Origin: Pseudoduganella dura
GTDB taxonomy: Bacteria > Pseudomonadota > Gammaproteobacteria > Burkholderiales > Burkholderiaceae_D
Direction: 5' to 3'
Assembly: GCF_009727155.1 (NCBI RefSeq)
Contig: NZ_WNWM01000002.1
Coordinates: 4,154,001-4,218,000, forward strand
DNA: 64,000 nucleotides
Part shown: positions 10,901 to 19,900 of the stretch, piece by piece
Position numbering within the stretch: position 1 is the first letter of the stretch
Layout of the letters: the number at the start of each line of letters is the position of its first letter
Notes under the pieces: model-generated
Seen by the model: only the letters and a program-made list of their open reading frames with translations
What the model was told of the DNA's origin: nothing
The model's database searches: none
Translations under genes and position numbers: made by a program

Positions 10901-11680
10901 GAGCCGCTAACAAAAGTCATCTATGAAGCGCGAAGTTATGATCGCAGCAGCCAGTGAGAGCAGCACTTTATGAATGTCGAGCCGGCACTCAAAACGGATT
11001 CGCAACTTCCCAAAACAAGCGAACTCTGAGTATGTTCGTTCAACGACCCAGCGGTGTCGGCCTAGACGATCTTTGCTTTCGATACCCTTGCGGGCAACGC
11101 GCGCTGTGATGCCGCGCTTTCGCAAATAACGTCGACATCGGGCATAGTCGTAGCCCTTGTTGGCGTGCAGTTTGCCTGGGCGTGTCCTTGGCCGCCTATC
11201 TAGTCCTGGCACGGCCGGGATAGCGTCCAGCGTGCTCTCAAACGCTATCGAATCGTGACGATTTGAGCCAGTGATCGTGATAGCCAGCAGGACACCTCTG
11301 GCATGGACCACGATGTGCCATTTACTGCCTAGTTTTCCACGATTGGTTGGGTTTGAGGCGGTTTCAGCATCGCCAAGTGCAATTCCTCCCATACGCCAGC
11401 AGCTTGCCAATCGCGCAGTCGCCGCCAGCAGGTCATTCCACTGCCAAAACCCAGTGCTTGCGGTAAGTCTTCCAATGGAATACCGGTGGGTAGCGCGTAC
11501 AAATGCCGTTCAAGGCTACCTAGTCATTGACTGAACGCCGACGGCCTCCTTTTCGCGACGGGACAAATTCCGGTATCAACGGCCCCAGCGCTGCCTATAA
11601 CTCATTGATAAATTTTCTTCTTGCCATACCCATGACGATAGCCAAAATATGGCCTACACATCCAGTTGTGTTACCGGCTC
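10901..11680 (-). mobile_element. IS5-family insertion sequence, inactivated
   Basis: The ends are imperfect inverted repeats: GAGCCGCTAACA begins at 10901, and its counterpart TGTTACCGGCTC ends at 11680. TAA/TTAA flanks fit the short AT target preferred by many IS5-type elements. The single transposase gene is broken (separate entry). A second, more decayed relative lies at 13003-13735. Confidence 0.75.
10907..11633 (-). pseudogene. IS5-family transposase, deleted and frameshifted
   Basis: The start at 11633 reads MGMARRKFINELLAALGPLI, then a stop after RRSVND. A shifted frame gives MTCWRRLRDWQAAGVWEELH. The part normally joining this to the catalytic domain is missing. The C-terminal part is open over 167 codons: NPTNRGKLGSKWHIVVHARG, HDSIAFESTLDAIPAVPGLD, RRYLRKRGITARVARKGIES and HRWVVERTYSEF, ending FIDDFC. 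The final DDE-domain Glu region (RWVVERT) is present, but the upstream acidic residues are disrupted. Not functional as read. Confidence 0.8.
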
Positions 11681-12871
11681 TTAAGGCGGTGCGGGCCGGC
11701 TACGGATGTGTACTGAACCCGTTTTAACAAATTGCTCCCATCGCATCATGAGATTGTAGTCCAGCAAACGTTGATCACCTTTACTGCATTTTAGTATAGT
11801 TACCAGCTCTCGAAGATCGAGAATGTGATAGAAATCGCCCGTTTCTAATACTGCGTCTCTCAAGGATTTCTCTATGGCCTTCCAATCTCCTTCATGCATC
11901 AGGTCAGATAGGAGGGCAATGCAATGTATTGGTTGATTCAGATTGAGTAAAATTGGATTGCCGTGTCGATCGGTGATTTTCTCTCCCCTCTTCGCGGCCT
12001 TACAAGCTCCAGTGAGTTGGACGATTGCTTTTTTCGCCTGTTTTTGAATTCCCGCCAAGCGGCGTTCCCGTGTTCGGTCGAATCCAGATGCGAGGATTGA
12101 TAGATCTTTCGCTTCAATAAAGAAACTGCCGTGCTCATAGAATGCAGTAACATCAACTAACTCCCGTTGTTTTTTGCCGATAGTAACTTGCGGTGATCGA
12201 TGAAGATTAAATGGGAACACTGACTCTAATGAAGCCCAGATTGCACTCTCGAAGACACCTCCTTCATTAAGATCGTCTATAACGATACTTTGCGTGTCTC
12301 GTATCCCTGGGAATGAAACCATATTTGATGCCCATGGACCATGTGCTACAGTAGTTTCTATAGCGAGAAAGTCTTCAGTACTCGTGATGCGTTTCTGGAG
12401 GTTTGTTGCTTCGCAAACGGCATCTAGAAAGTTTGGAGCTGCCTCTGGGTACTTGCCGGAGTAGAAGCCTTCTGGAATTGAGAGAAAGTCTATGAGCATA
12501 GCCTTTTCATCATTGGCTATCATGCTGTCCGACCATGCTACACATACGTCCATTTCATTGAAGAGGAAGATTGGGGAGCGTCCCGCTGCAGCAATTCGGC
12601 GAAGAGTCGCATGTTCTTCATTATGGCGCTGTATGCTACAAAGCAGCAATGGTGCTCCAGGCACATCGTAAATGCGTGTTCCGCAGCAGAGATATTTATC
12701 CTGAATAGCGAAAACGAAGGTCAGAGGAGCTCCTGCTACGAGAGCTTTTAAGGCACTTGTTGGCGCCTTGATAAGTACTGCTGTTTCTTTGCCACCGTTT
12801 GCTGGAACAAACCAAATACCTCCTTCTTCACGATGAATCTGGTTATAGACTCTGCTACTTGGGATATGCAT
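11681..12871 (-). CDS. Candidate PD-(D/E)XK nuclease-like protein
   Basis: A 396-residue cytoplasmic protein of unknown family. Residues 204-258 have the restriction-endonuclease-like order: a helix with Glu208/Glu216 (FESAIWASLESVFPF), then ELVDVTAFYEHG with Asp240, then SFFIEAKD with Glu253 and Lys255. This E...D...ExK arrangement is the usual PD-(D/E)XK core and also occurs in NERD-like domains. The start at 12871 has a good AAGGAACC ribosome site. The stop codon TAA lies directly at the edge of the IS5-type element, so the last residues (SRPAPP) may be artefactual and the native C-terminus may be lost. Neighbours suggest a defence role, which is inference. Confidence 0.6.
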   Translation of the reverse strand: MHIPSSRVYNQIHREEGGIWFVPANGGKETAVLIKAPTSALKALVAGAPLTFVFAIQDKYLCCGTRIYDVPGAPLLLCSIQRHNEEHATLRRIAAAGRSPIFLFNEMDVCVAWSDSMIANDEKAMLIDFLSIPEGFYSGKYPEAAPNFLDAVCEATNLQKRITSTEDFLAIETTVAHGPWASNMVSFPGIRDTQSIVIDDLNEGGVFESAIWASLESVFPFNLHRSPQVTIGKKQRELVDVTAFYEHGSFFIEAKDLSILASGFDRTRERRLAGIQKQAKKAIVQLTGACKAAKRGEKITDRHGNPILLNLNQPIHCIALLSDLMHEGDWKAIEKSLRDAVLETGDFYHILDLRELVTILKCSKGDQRLLDYNLMMRWEQFVKTGSVHIRSRPAPP

Positions 12872-13002
12872 GGGGTTCCTTTATTTTGATGTAGTCGGTC
12901 AGAATCTATTGCGATATGCAAAGAGAAGGCGCGCCAGTGAGTATGTCTGCAAATGATCTGCATAGATTTATACACACGGATTGACGCGGCCTCCTGATCA
13001 TT

Positions 13003-13735
13003 GAGCCGCTAACACAAGTCATCTACGAAGTGCGAAGTTATAATCGCAGCCAGTGAGAACAGCGCTTTATTAATATCGAGCCGGTGTTCAAAACGGATTC
13101 GCAACTTCCCAAAACCAGCGAACCACGAGTGTGTTCGTTTAACGACCCAGCGGTGCCTGCCTAGACGACTTTTGGTTTCGATACCTTTGCGGGCAATGCG
13201 TGCTGTGATGCCGCGCTTTCGCAAATAACGCCGACATCGGGCATAGAGGTAGCCTTGTCGGCGTGTTTGCTTGGACGTCGTCTTGGCCGCCTATCTAATT
13301 CTGGCACGGCCGGAATGGCTTCCAGCATGCTCTTGAACGTTATCGAATCGTGACGATTTGCGCCAGTGATCGCGATGGCCAGCGGAACGCCTCCGACATA
13401 ACGACGATGTGCTGTTTACTGCCTAGTATTCTACGATTGGTTGGGGTTGTGCCGGTTTCCTAGCCCCGAGGGGCTGGCCGCACTGGCTCCATCAATGCTG
13501 GCGCGATCCAGTTAATCTCTGGTCATGCTCGCGCAACCTCATCAGCATCGCCAAGTGAAATTCACCCATACGACAGCAGCTTGCCAATTGCGCAATCGCC
13601 GCCAACAGTCTCCTTTTCGCGTCGGAACAAATTTCGATATCAACGGCTCCAGCATTGCCAACAACTCATTGCTAACTTTTCTTCTTGCCATACCCATTAC
13701 GATAAGCCTACACGGCGATGCTTTTGTCAGAGCGC
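13003..13735 (-). mobile_element. Second IS5-type element, heavily decayed
   Basis: GAGCCGCTAACACAAGTCAT at 13003 nearly repeats the end of the element at 10901. Read leftwards from about 13706, MGMARRKVSNELLAMLEPLI and SKFVPTRKGD run straight into CWRRLRNWQAA, with the intervening part deleted. Frameshifted pieces follow, and the C-terminus MRKRGITARIARKGIETKSR and HRWVVKRTHSWFAGFGK, ending FVDDLC, is at 13009-13224. The right end is uncertain because its repeat has diverged. It lies between the nuclease-like and AIPR genes and could have served with the first copy in rearrangements. Confidence 0.7.
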
Positions 13736-13848
13736 AGCGTCCATGCAAAAAAAGCGCTGATGCTACTCGCACATTTATCCCTCGACGCCGCTCCCGCGAT
13801 GCTCGCCACGAGCAAGAGAAGCGCCAATGAATAGCGCTTTTTTCGCAA
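13708..13848 (-). pseudogene. Possible 5' fragment of a small exported protein
   Basis: Eight bases past the AIPR stop, a TTG-initiated frame encodes RKKRYSLALLLLVASIAGAA and then about 25 residues, a textbook signal-peptide pattern, before running into the presumed end of the IS5-type element. It may be a gene truncated by that insertion, or a chance frame. The TTG start lacks a strong ribosome site. Confidence 0.2.
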
Positions 13849-13856
13849 CTGGATGA

Positions 13857-15095
13857 TTACTTTGTCTTGCTGCTTTTTTGAAGAGCCTTCAGCTGATCCT
13901 GAAGTACGGTCAGTCGGACGGTTTTGTGCAGCCCTACCCAATGCTGGCGATTTTTCCCAAGCAATTCGGGGTTGCGACCGATATCTTTCGTCGCACGATA
14001 TGTCTCGGCAACCAGTTCAGGGCCGAGGTCCTGCCAGACTTTAAGAACTCGCTTAAAGCCACCACGCCAAACCGCGTCGCCAGTCTTCTCATCAATGGCG
14101 ACATAATTGCGGAACGCGCCCAAGATCGGAAAAGCCGCGCCTTTGGTTAGCCGGTAGGCAGAGCTAGGAAGAGGGGCAAAGGGAAATTCGAAAACGCCTT
14201 TCTTGACTGGGGCTTTTTCAACTATATTCAGCTTGCCTGCAGAGCCGCCAGATCCATTGTGAATTTCCGGAAAATCGTGGCGGATGTGATCCCAGAGCTT
14301 GAGTACGTCCACAAGGAGATTTCTGAGACGGTAGTACTTGCTCTTTGAGAGGTCGTCTCGGCTAGCTTCATGATCAGCAGCGAACCGATCAAGAACAAGA
14401 GAGGACTTCTCGTACGCTGAAATCGGATGCTTGGGCTCATCATTATCGAAGTCAAAAATATTAATCAACTCCAGAACCCCGATGAGGTCACGGACATCAT
14501 ACTCGGCTACGTCGCTTTCCTTCCAGGAAAACTGATCGCTATAAGTCTCGGAGGATACGGCATCTTTCAGCCAATCAAAAACGCCATCAATGTTGTAGAT
14601 CGATTTCGGCGCAACCTGCAGGCTTGTATTAAGGCCACGCGCAATGTCAGTAATCATCCGGCCGAAAATATTCGTACGAATGTAGACTTCGACATGCTGT
14701 TCGGGTGGAATTGAGCCGGACGCGTTAGCATCTGCAATAATTCTTGCCGTGTGGGCTCCATCTACAATTCCGCCTTCCTCGTCATCAATGACGATTTCAT
14801 ACTCACCACGTGCCTTGCTGATGAGGCGCACTTCTTCCGCGAGAATCGTAATGCCCTTGTTCATGAGATCAAAAGTGCCAAGTTCTGCTGATGACAAGCC
14901 TAGCAATGATTCCTTGACGTCGCGATACACCCGGCGATTCAAGCCAACGGGATCACGGGCATTTACAGCCGTACTTATGCCAGATGGGAAGTTCTTTGCG
15001 GGAACAGTGAGCCAAAATTTGGCAACACCATCAATGACAGGATGAGTGATTTTGCGCGCTTCATGCGCAACAATGCGGTGGACGGATTGTCCCAT
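13857..15095 (-). CDS. AIPR-family abortive infection phage resistance protein
   Basis: A 412-residue protein with the AIPR core: FDLMNKGITILAEEV (residues 76-89) and GGIVDGAHTARIIAD (108-122), the stretch that in this family has the form NxGITI...I(V/D)G.QT. AIPR proteins were first described in lactococcal abortive infection and often accompany restriction or nuclease genes; their biochemical activity is poorly defined. The start at 15095 follows AAAGGAAG at ideal spacing, and a TTG start at 15110 would overlap that site. The gene is intact, in the same orientation as the nuclease-like gene from which a dead IS5-type element separates it, and it sits at the right end of the island. Confidence 0.75.
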   Translation of the reverse strand: MGQSVHRIVAHEARKITHPVIDGVAKFWLTVPAKNFPSGISTAVNARDPVGLNRRVYRDVKESLLGLSSAELGTFDLMNKGITILAEEVRLISKARGEYEIVIDDEEGGIVDGAHTARIIADANASGSIPPEQHVEVYIRTNIFGRMITDIARGLNTSLQVAPKSIYNIDGVFDWLKDAVSSETYSDQFSWKESDVAEYDVRDLIGVLELINIFDFDNDEPKHPISAYEKSSLVLDRFAADHEASRDDLSKSKYYRLRNLLVDVLKLWDHIRHDFPEIHNGSGGSAGKLNIVEKAPVKKGVFEFPFAPLPSSAYRLTKGAAFPILGAFRNYVAIDEKTGDAVWRGGFKRVLKVWQDLGPELVAETYRATKDIGRNPELLGKNRQHWVGLHKTVRLTVLQDQLKALQKSSKTK

Positions 15096-15453
15096 TTGAC
15101 TTCCTTTCAATGCTCACGATGGAGCTTGACTAAAATTGTCGTGCTGCACGATGGCGGACGACGGCTGTGGTCACGATGAACCACCGCTGAGAAGGCTACT
15201 CCCGGAAAAGTTTCCTGTCAACAGGATACTTGCAGGGGCAATTTTGGGCGTCGAGCTTTGGGCAGACGAGGGATAATTGTGTTTGCGGACCACTGAGATA
15301 GGTGGAAGGAATCTAGGTTCACTAGCGGTACATTCATAACGTTTTCATGGCTGACGTAAATTTCGTTAACTCATTGATTCGTCATATATGATTACCTTCA
15401 CCAACCTGCGGAGACTTGTCCTAGATTTATCTATGGATATGGTTTTGCTAGCA
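15096..15453. other. Island right-end spacer upstream of the AIPR gene
   Basis: About 360 bp with no gene recognised on either strand. It must hold the leftward AIPR promoter, but no convincing -35/-10 pair was found. It is AT-rich towards the right repeat. Confidence 0.4.
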
Positions 15454-15499
15454 ACTCATGATCCGTTGGTGCCGTGCTCGACTCACGGGAGGCCTACCA
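15454..15499 (+). repeat. Right attachment repeat (partial tRNA copy)
   Basis: A 46-nt direct repeat of the tRNA 3' half, ending in the encoded CCA, with 44 of 46 positions identical to 8391-8436. No acceptor or D-arm sequence precedes it, so it is not a functional tRNA. It marks the original tRNA end displaced by the insertion, or the element-borne copy. Roughly 140 bp of unassigned sequence follow before the DCC gene. Confidence 0.85.
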
Positions 15500-15642
15500 A
15501 TCTTTATGCTGTGTAATCAATGGGTCAGGTGAGGATGCTCACTGCCCGGGCGCTGGCCGTCGGTCAGCAGTGTCGCGGCCAGCAGGTGCCAGTGGCACCC
15601 GTTACCGGCACGACCCGACACGCCGGCCTGAAATCAATCGCG

Positions 15643-16095
15643 TCAGTCGTCGCGCAGCCCTTTCGTGAACGGGCTGCCGCGGTGGCACACGTCGCCGTCG
15701 CAATGAGGCGCCGGCAGGCGCATGCCGAGCAGGCGCGAAACCCGGTAGCGGTTGCGCGCGAAGTGGTCGTAGGCCCAGGCCAGTGCAGGGCGCAGGGGGC
15801 GGATGCGCAGCGGCAGCACGGCCCAGCCCATGCCTACCAGCGAATACGCGGCCTGCATGCTGTCCAGGCCGGACAGCACGCGGCCGTCGGCCGTGACGGC
15901 ATGCAGCCTGGCGTTCAGCGCCGCCATGTCCGTCCCCGGGGGGAAATCGGCAAAGCCCGGCGCGGCGATATCGACGAAGTCGAGTACGCCGCTCCGGTCG
16001 TGGCGGAGCAGGGTCAGCATGGCATCGGTGCAGAAGGCGCATGCACCGTCGTAGTACAGGGTCAGCGCCGGCGTGCCCGTGGTGTGTTCACTCAT
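15643..16095 (-). CDS. DCC-family (DUF393) thiol-disulfide oxidoreductase-like protein, copy 2
   Basis: A 150-residue protein with the family motif at the front, LYYDGACAFCTDAML (Asp-x-x-Cys-x-x-Cys), followed by MLTLLRHD and FADFPPGTDMAALNARLHAV. The N-terminal thioredoxin-like DCC fold is thought to be redox active, but the substrate is unknown. The start at 16095 has GAAAGGCC upstream and overlaps the end of the preceding paralogue by 8 nt, implying translational coupling. It is about two thirds identical by eye to its neighbour, including the shared end SPFTKGLRD, so it arose by tandem duplication. Confidence 0.85.
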   Translation of the reverse strand: MSEHTTGTPALTLYYDGACAFCTDAMLTLLRHDRSGVLDFVDIAAPGFADFPPGTDMAALNARLHAVTADGRVLSGLDSMQAAYSLVGMGWAVLPLRIRPLRPALAWAYDHFARNRYRVSRLLGMRLPAPHCDGDVCHRGSPFTKGLRDD

Positions 16096-16531
16096 CGCGC
16101 AGGCCTTTCGTGAAGGGGCTGCCGGGATGGCAGACATTGCCGTCGCAGCGAGGCGCGGCGGACGTCGAACGCATGCCGAAGAAGTTCGAGATGCGATAGC
16201 GGTGGCGCGCGAATTGCTCGTAGCACCAGGCCATCGGCGGTCGCAGGGGGCGGATGCGCAGCGGCCAGACCACCCAGCCCAGGCCTACCAGGCGATAGAT
16301 GGCCTGCATGCTGTCCAGGCCGGTGAGCACGCGCCCATCGGCCGTCACCGAATGCAGCCTGGCATTCAGGGCCGCCAGGTCCGTGCCCGGCGGAAAGTCG
16401 GCAAAGCCCGGCGTCGCCACGTCGACGAAGGCCAGGACGCCGAGACGGTCGTGGCGTTTCAGCATGTTGACCTCGGCCATGCAAAATCCGCAGGTGCCGT
16501 CGACATAGACGGTCAATTCGGGTGTACTCAT
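16088..16531 (-). CDS. DCC-family (DUF393) thiol-disulfide oxidoreductase-like protein, copy 1
   Basis: A 147-residue paralogue of the next gene in the operon, with YVDGTCGFCMAEVNMLKRHD carrying the Asp-x-x-Cys-x-x-Cys motif. The central block GFADFPPGTDLAALNARLHS and the end SPFTKGLRDE are shared with copy 2. A conserved pair of Cys near the C-terminus (RCDGNVCHPGSP) is also present in both and could form a second redox pair. It follows the 51-codon gene by 9 bp and probably forms one three-gene leftward operon. Confidence 0.85.
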   Translation of the reverse strand: MSTPELTVYVDGTCGFCMAEVNMLKRHDRLGVLAFVDVATPGFADFPPGTDLAALNARLHSVTADGRVLTGLDSMQAIYRLVGLGWVVWPLRIRPLRPPMAWCYEQFARHRYRISNFFGMRSTSAAPRCDGNVCHPGSPFTKGLRDE

Positions 16532-16540
16532 GATGCCTCC

Positions 16541-16696
16541 TCAGCCCAGCAGCCTGGCGACCTTGCCGCCCATGGTGATGAAACGCTTCAGCGTGGCCGG
16601 CTCCAGGTGCTTGTAGTCATCGTAGCTGTCGGTCAGCATTTCCAGGAATTCCAGCACCTCCGCCATCCGCTCGCGGTTTTCTCTTATTTCTGTCAT
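16541..16696 (-). CDS. 51-residue conserved-looking small protein
   Basis: A short frame starting at 16696 and ending in TGA at 16541. It encodes an acidic helical protein: MTEIRENRERMAEVLEFLEM, then LTDSYDDYKHLEPATLKRFI, ending GGKVARLLG. It lies 9 bp upstream of the first DCC gene on the same strand. Codon use resembles the neighbours, and the amphipathic pattern argues for a real protein. The family is not recognised. A structural or regulatory partner of the DCC proteins is possible but only inferred from position. Confidence 0.6.
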   Translation of the reverse strand: MTEIRENRERMAEVLEFLEMLTDSYDDYKHLEPATLKRFITMGGKVARLLG

Positions 16697-16969
16697 TACA
16701 GAAACTTAAGACCAAATGCGCCGGATGTCAACCTTTGTGCATTCTACCGAGTGGCCCGCAGCCGACCACTTCGCAGCCAGTCATGCGTGCCCTGCCACGA
16801 CACCCTGCCGAACTGCGATATGCTCCAGGCTTCCATGCCGCCAGTCGCAGCACATCCGATGCCTTCCCGTAAAGCGGTAAAGGGAATCCGCGTGCACCGA
16901 TACGACACAAACTGACAGGTGCCGGCAAGAGCCCCTGCAGGCCAGCAGATACAGGATATGATAGTTCCA

Positions 16970-19900
16970 ATGGGAAATAAAATTCTTGCGATGTCCTGTC
17001 TGCGCCATTCTTTCCGATGCCTCATGCTTCTGGCGGTACTGGCGCTGACTTTCCAGGCGCAAACCGGGCACGCGGCCATGCCCGCCCCCTGGTCGGCACT
17101 CGCCCACACCTCGTTCACCCATCACAAGACGCCTTCATTGGGCGTCGGCACCGCGTTGGCCCAGGATCGGCAGGGCTTCATCTGGCTCGGTACCCAGACC
17201 GGCCTGATGCGCTGGGATGGTTTCCAGTTCCGGCGCTACCAGGCAAACCCCCGAAAATCGGGCACGCTGCCCGACAGCTATATCCTCAGCTTGCGGATCG
17301 ATGGTGCGGGCCGCCTGTGGATCGGCACCAACAGCGGCGGTATTGCGCGGTATGACGCCGAGCACGACAGCTTCGTCTCGCCGGGGGTGGGCAAGAACGG
17401 GCTGAGCCATGTCCAGGTGACCTCCATGGCCGAAGACGGCAACGGCGGCCTGTGGGTGGGCACCGGCGCAGGACTGGAACGCATCGATGCGGCCGGCGTG
17501 GTGCATGCCGCGCGCAGCGGCGCGCCGCAGATCGCCGGCACCGCGCTGCCCAAGGGCGGCATCGAGTCGCTGCTGCGCGACCGCGGCGGAGCACTGTGGA
17601 TCGGAACGCGGCAGGGATTGTGGCGGCGCGATGCCGACGACCGGCCGCTCGTGCCGGTCAACCTGCCGGTCGATGGCGCCAGCCAGCCGACGGTCAGCGT
17701 GCTCTACCAGGATAGCGCGGGCAGGATATGGATCGGCACGCGTGCCAATGGCGCGTTCGTGCAAGACGATGCGCATCACGGCCCGGTCGCGGTGACCGAA
17801 GCGCCGGGCCGGTCGATGCTGGAAAGCGAGCGGGTGTTTTCCATCGTGGAGAAGACCGCCGGCGTGATCTGGCTGGGAACGGAAGGCGGCGGTATCGTCG
17901 AGATCGATGCCGAACACGGGCACACGCGGCGTTTCAGGCACCGGGCGGAAATGCCGGACAGCCTGATCGAAGATGACGTCAGCGCACTGCTGCGCGACCG
18001 CAGCGGGCAGATATTCGTCGCCACGATGGATGGCCTCAGCCAGCACGACCCGCGTACCCGCGGCGTCACCACCATCCGCGCGCTGGGCGATATCCCGAAG
18101 CTCGACGTGCCGAGCATGCTGGCCCGGCCGGATGGCAGCGTATGGCTCGGCGTGGGCGAGGGAAGGATCGCGATTGTCGATCCGCTGCATGGCGCAACGG
18201 GGGAACTGGCGCCGGCAACGGGCAGGGGCGGCAAGGGGTTGCCGAAGAGCCGCGTCCTGGCGATGGTCAATGGCCCCGAAGGCACGGTCTTCCTCGGTAC
18301 CCAGCACGGCCTTTTCCGCAGTGCCGCGGACGGCGGCGACATCCGGCGCATCGATATACCAGGGCGCCCCGGCGACAGTTCGGTCTGGAGCCTGGCATGG
18401 CGCGACGGCGTGCTGTGGACGGGTGGCCTGGACGGCCTCCATGGTCTCAGGATGATGCCGGGCGGGATGGCCGAAGTCATACGCCGCGAAGACAGCGCGC
18501 TGGGCGATTCCCGCGTCACCGCGATCCTGCCGCTGGAAGACGGCAGCGTCTGGGTGGGCACCATGGCGGGCCTGGCCCGGCTGGACATCGGCAGGAAAGA
18601 AGTGGAACGGGTCACGCTGCATACCGCCGGCCAGGCGCACATGCCGGCCAACTATGTATCGTCGATCATCCAGGATGCCCGGGGCCGCGTGTGGATTTCC
18701 ACGTTCTCCGCCGGTATCGCCATGCTGGAACGCACCGATGGGCAGGGGCGGCGATGGTTCCGGCGTTTCGGCACCGCGGAGGGTCTCCCCGACAACGGTG
18801 TGAACGCACTGGTGCGTGACGCGGCCGGCCGGATCTGGATCAGCACCGACAACGGCCTGGCGGGCATCGATCCGGAAACATTCGCCATACGGCGACTCGG
18901 CATCGCGGACGGCATGCAGGTGTCGGCTTACTGGACCGGCTCCGCGGCGCGCACGCCTTCCGGCGATATCCTGTTCGGCGGCGTGTCCGGCGTGACCATC
19001 CTGCGGCCGGACCGCCTGAAGCAACCGGGCTACCGGACCTCGATGGCCATCACGCAATTGTCGCTGGGCGGACGGACCACGGCGTCGATGCCGGTGCCGG
19101 TGACAGCAGGCGGGGGCGGCGGCACGCCGCTGCAAATCGCGCCGGACGACCGCGAGCGCGGCATCGCCCTGGAGTTTTCCGCGCTCGATCATGCACCGCC
19201 CGGCTATCGCCGTTACGACTACCGGCTCGATGGCTTCGACCGGGGCTGGATCGAGGCGGCCGCCACGCCGCCCCGCGCGAGTTACACCAATCTGCCGCCG
19301 GGAAGCTACACGCTCGAATTGCGCGGCACGGCGGAAGACGGCGATATCGCCATGCTTCGCGTTCCTGTCGTGGCGCTGCCCGCCTGGCACCAGAAGAATT
19401 GGGTGCGCGGCCTGGCCGGCCTGTGCGTGCTGCTCCTGCTGGTGCTGCTGATGCAGGCCCGCACTTCGCTGCTGCGCCGGAAAAAGCGCGAGCTGGAAGC
19501 GATCATCGCCGGCCGCACGGCCGAGCTGCGCGCCATCCAGGCGCAGCTCGAGGAAATGGCCTATGGCGACACGCTGACCGGCCTGCCGAACCGGCGCCTG
19601 TTCAACGACACGCTGCGCCGGATGACGGCGCAGGCGGCACGCGGCGGCAAGCCGTTCGCGCTGCTGCTGGTCGACCTCGATCATTTCAAGTCGGTCAACG
19701 ACACGCTGGGGCACGACGCCGGCGATGCGCTGCTGGTCGCCGCCGCGGAGCGCCTGCGCACGGCGGTGCGCGAGGGCGACCTGGTGGCGCGCCTGGGCGG
19801 CGACGAGTTCGCGATCCTGCTGGCGCCAGGCTACGAACCCGCGATCGTGCAGGATGTCTGCGAACGCATCGTCGCCGCCATGGCCATGCCGGTCGTCCAC

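Larger units (their letters stand above)
8437..15499. mobile_element. Decayed tRNA-integrated genomic island (about 7.06 kb)
   Basis: The segment lies between the complete tRNA gene and a second copy of the tRNA 3' half in the same orientation, 7063 bp away. Just inside the left end is the C-terminal stub of a tyrosine recombinase, where int usually sits. The interior is visibly richer in A and T than the flanking genes and holds insertion-sequence remnants, a pseudogene and three uninterrupted cargo genes, two of them nuclease-like or defence-related. With no complete integrase it is now immobile on its own. The order is: int stub, IS256 fragment, broken monooxygenase, zinc-ribbon protein, IS5, nuclease-like gene, IS5, AIPR gene, right repeat. 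Confidence 0.8.

Noticed and set aside
15454..15499. A second tRNA gene
   Set aside because: Only the 3' half is present; the acceptor 5' strand and D arm are missing, so it cannot fold as a tRNA.
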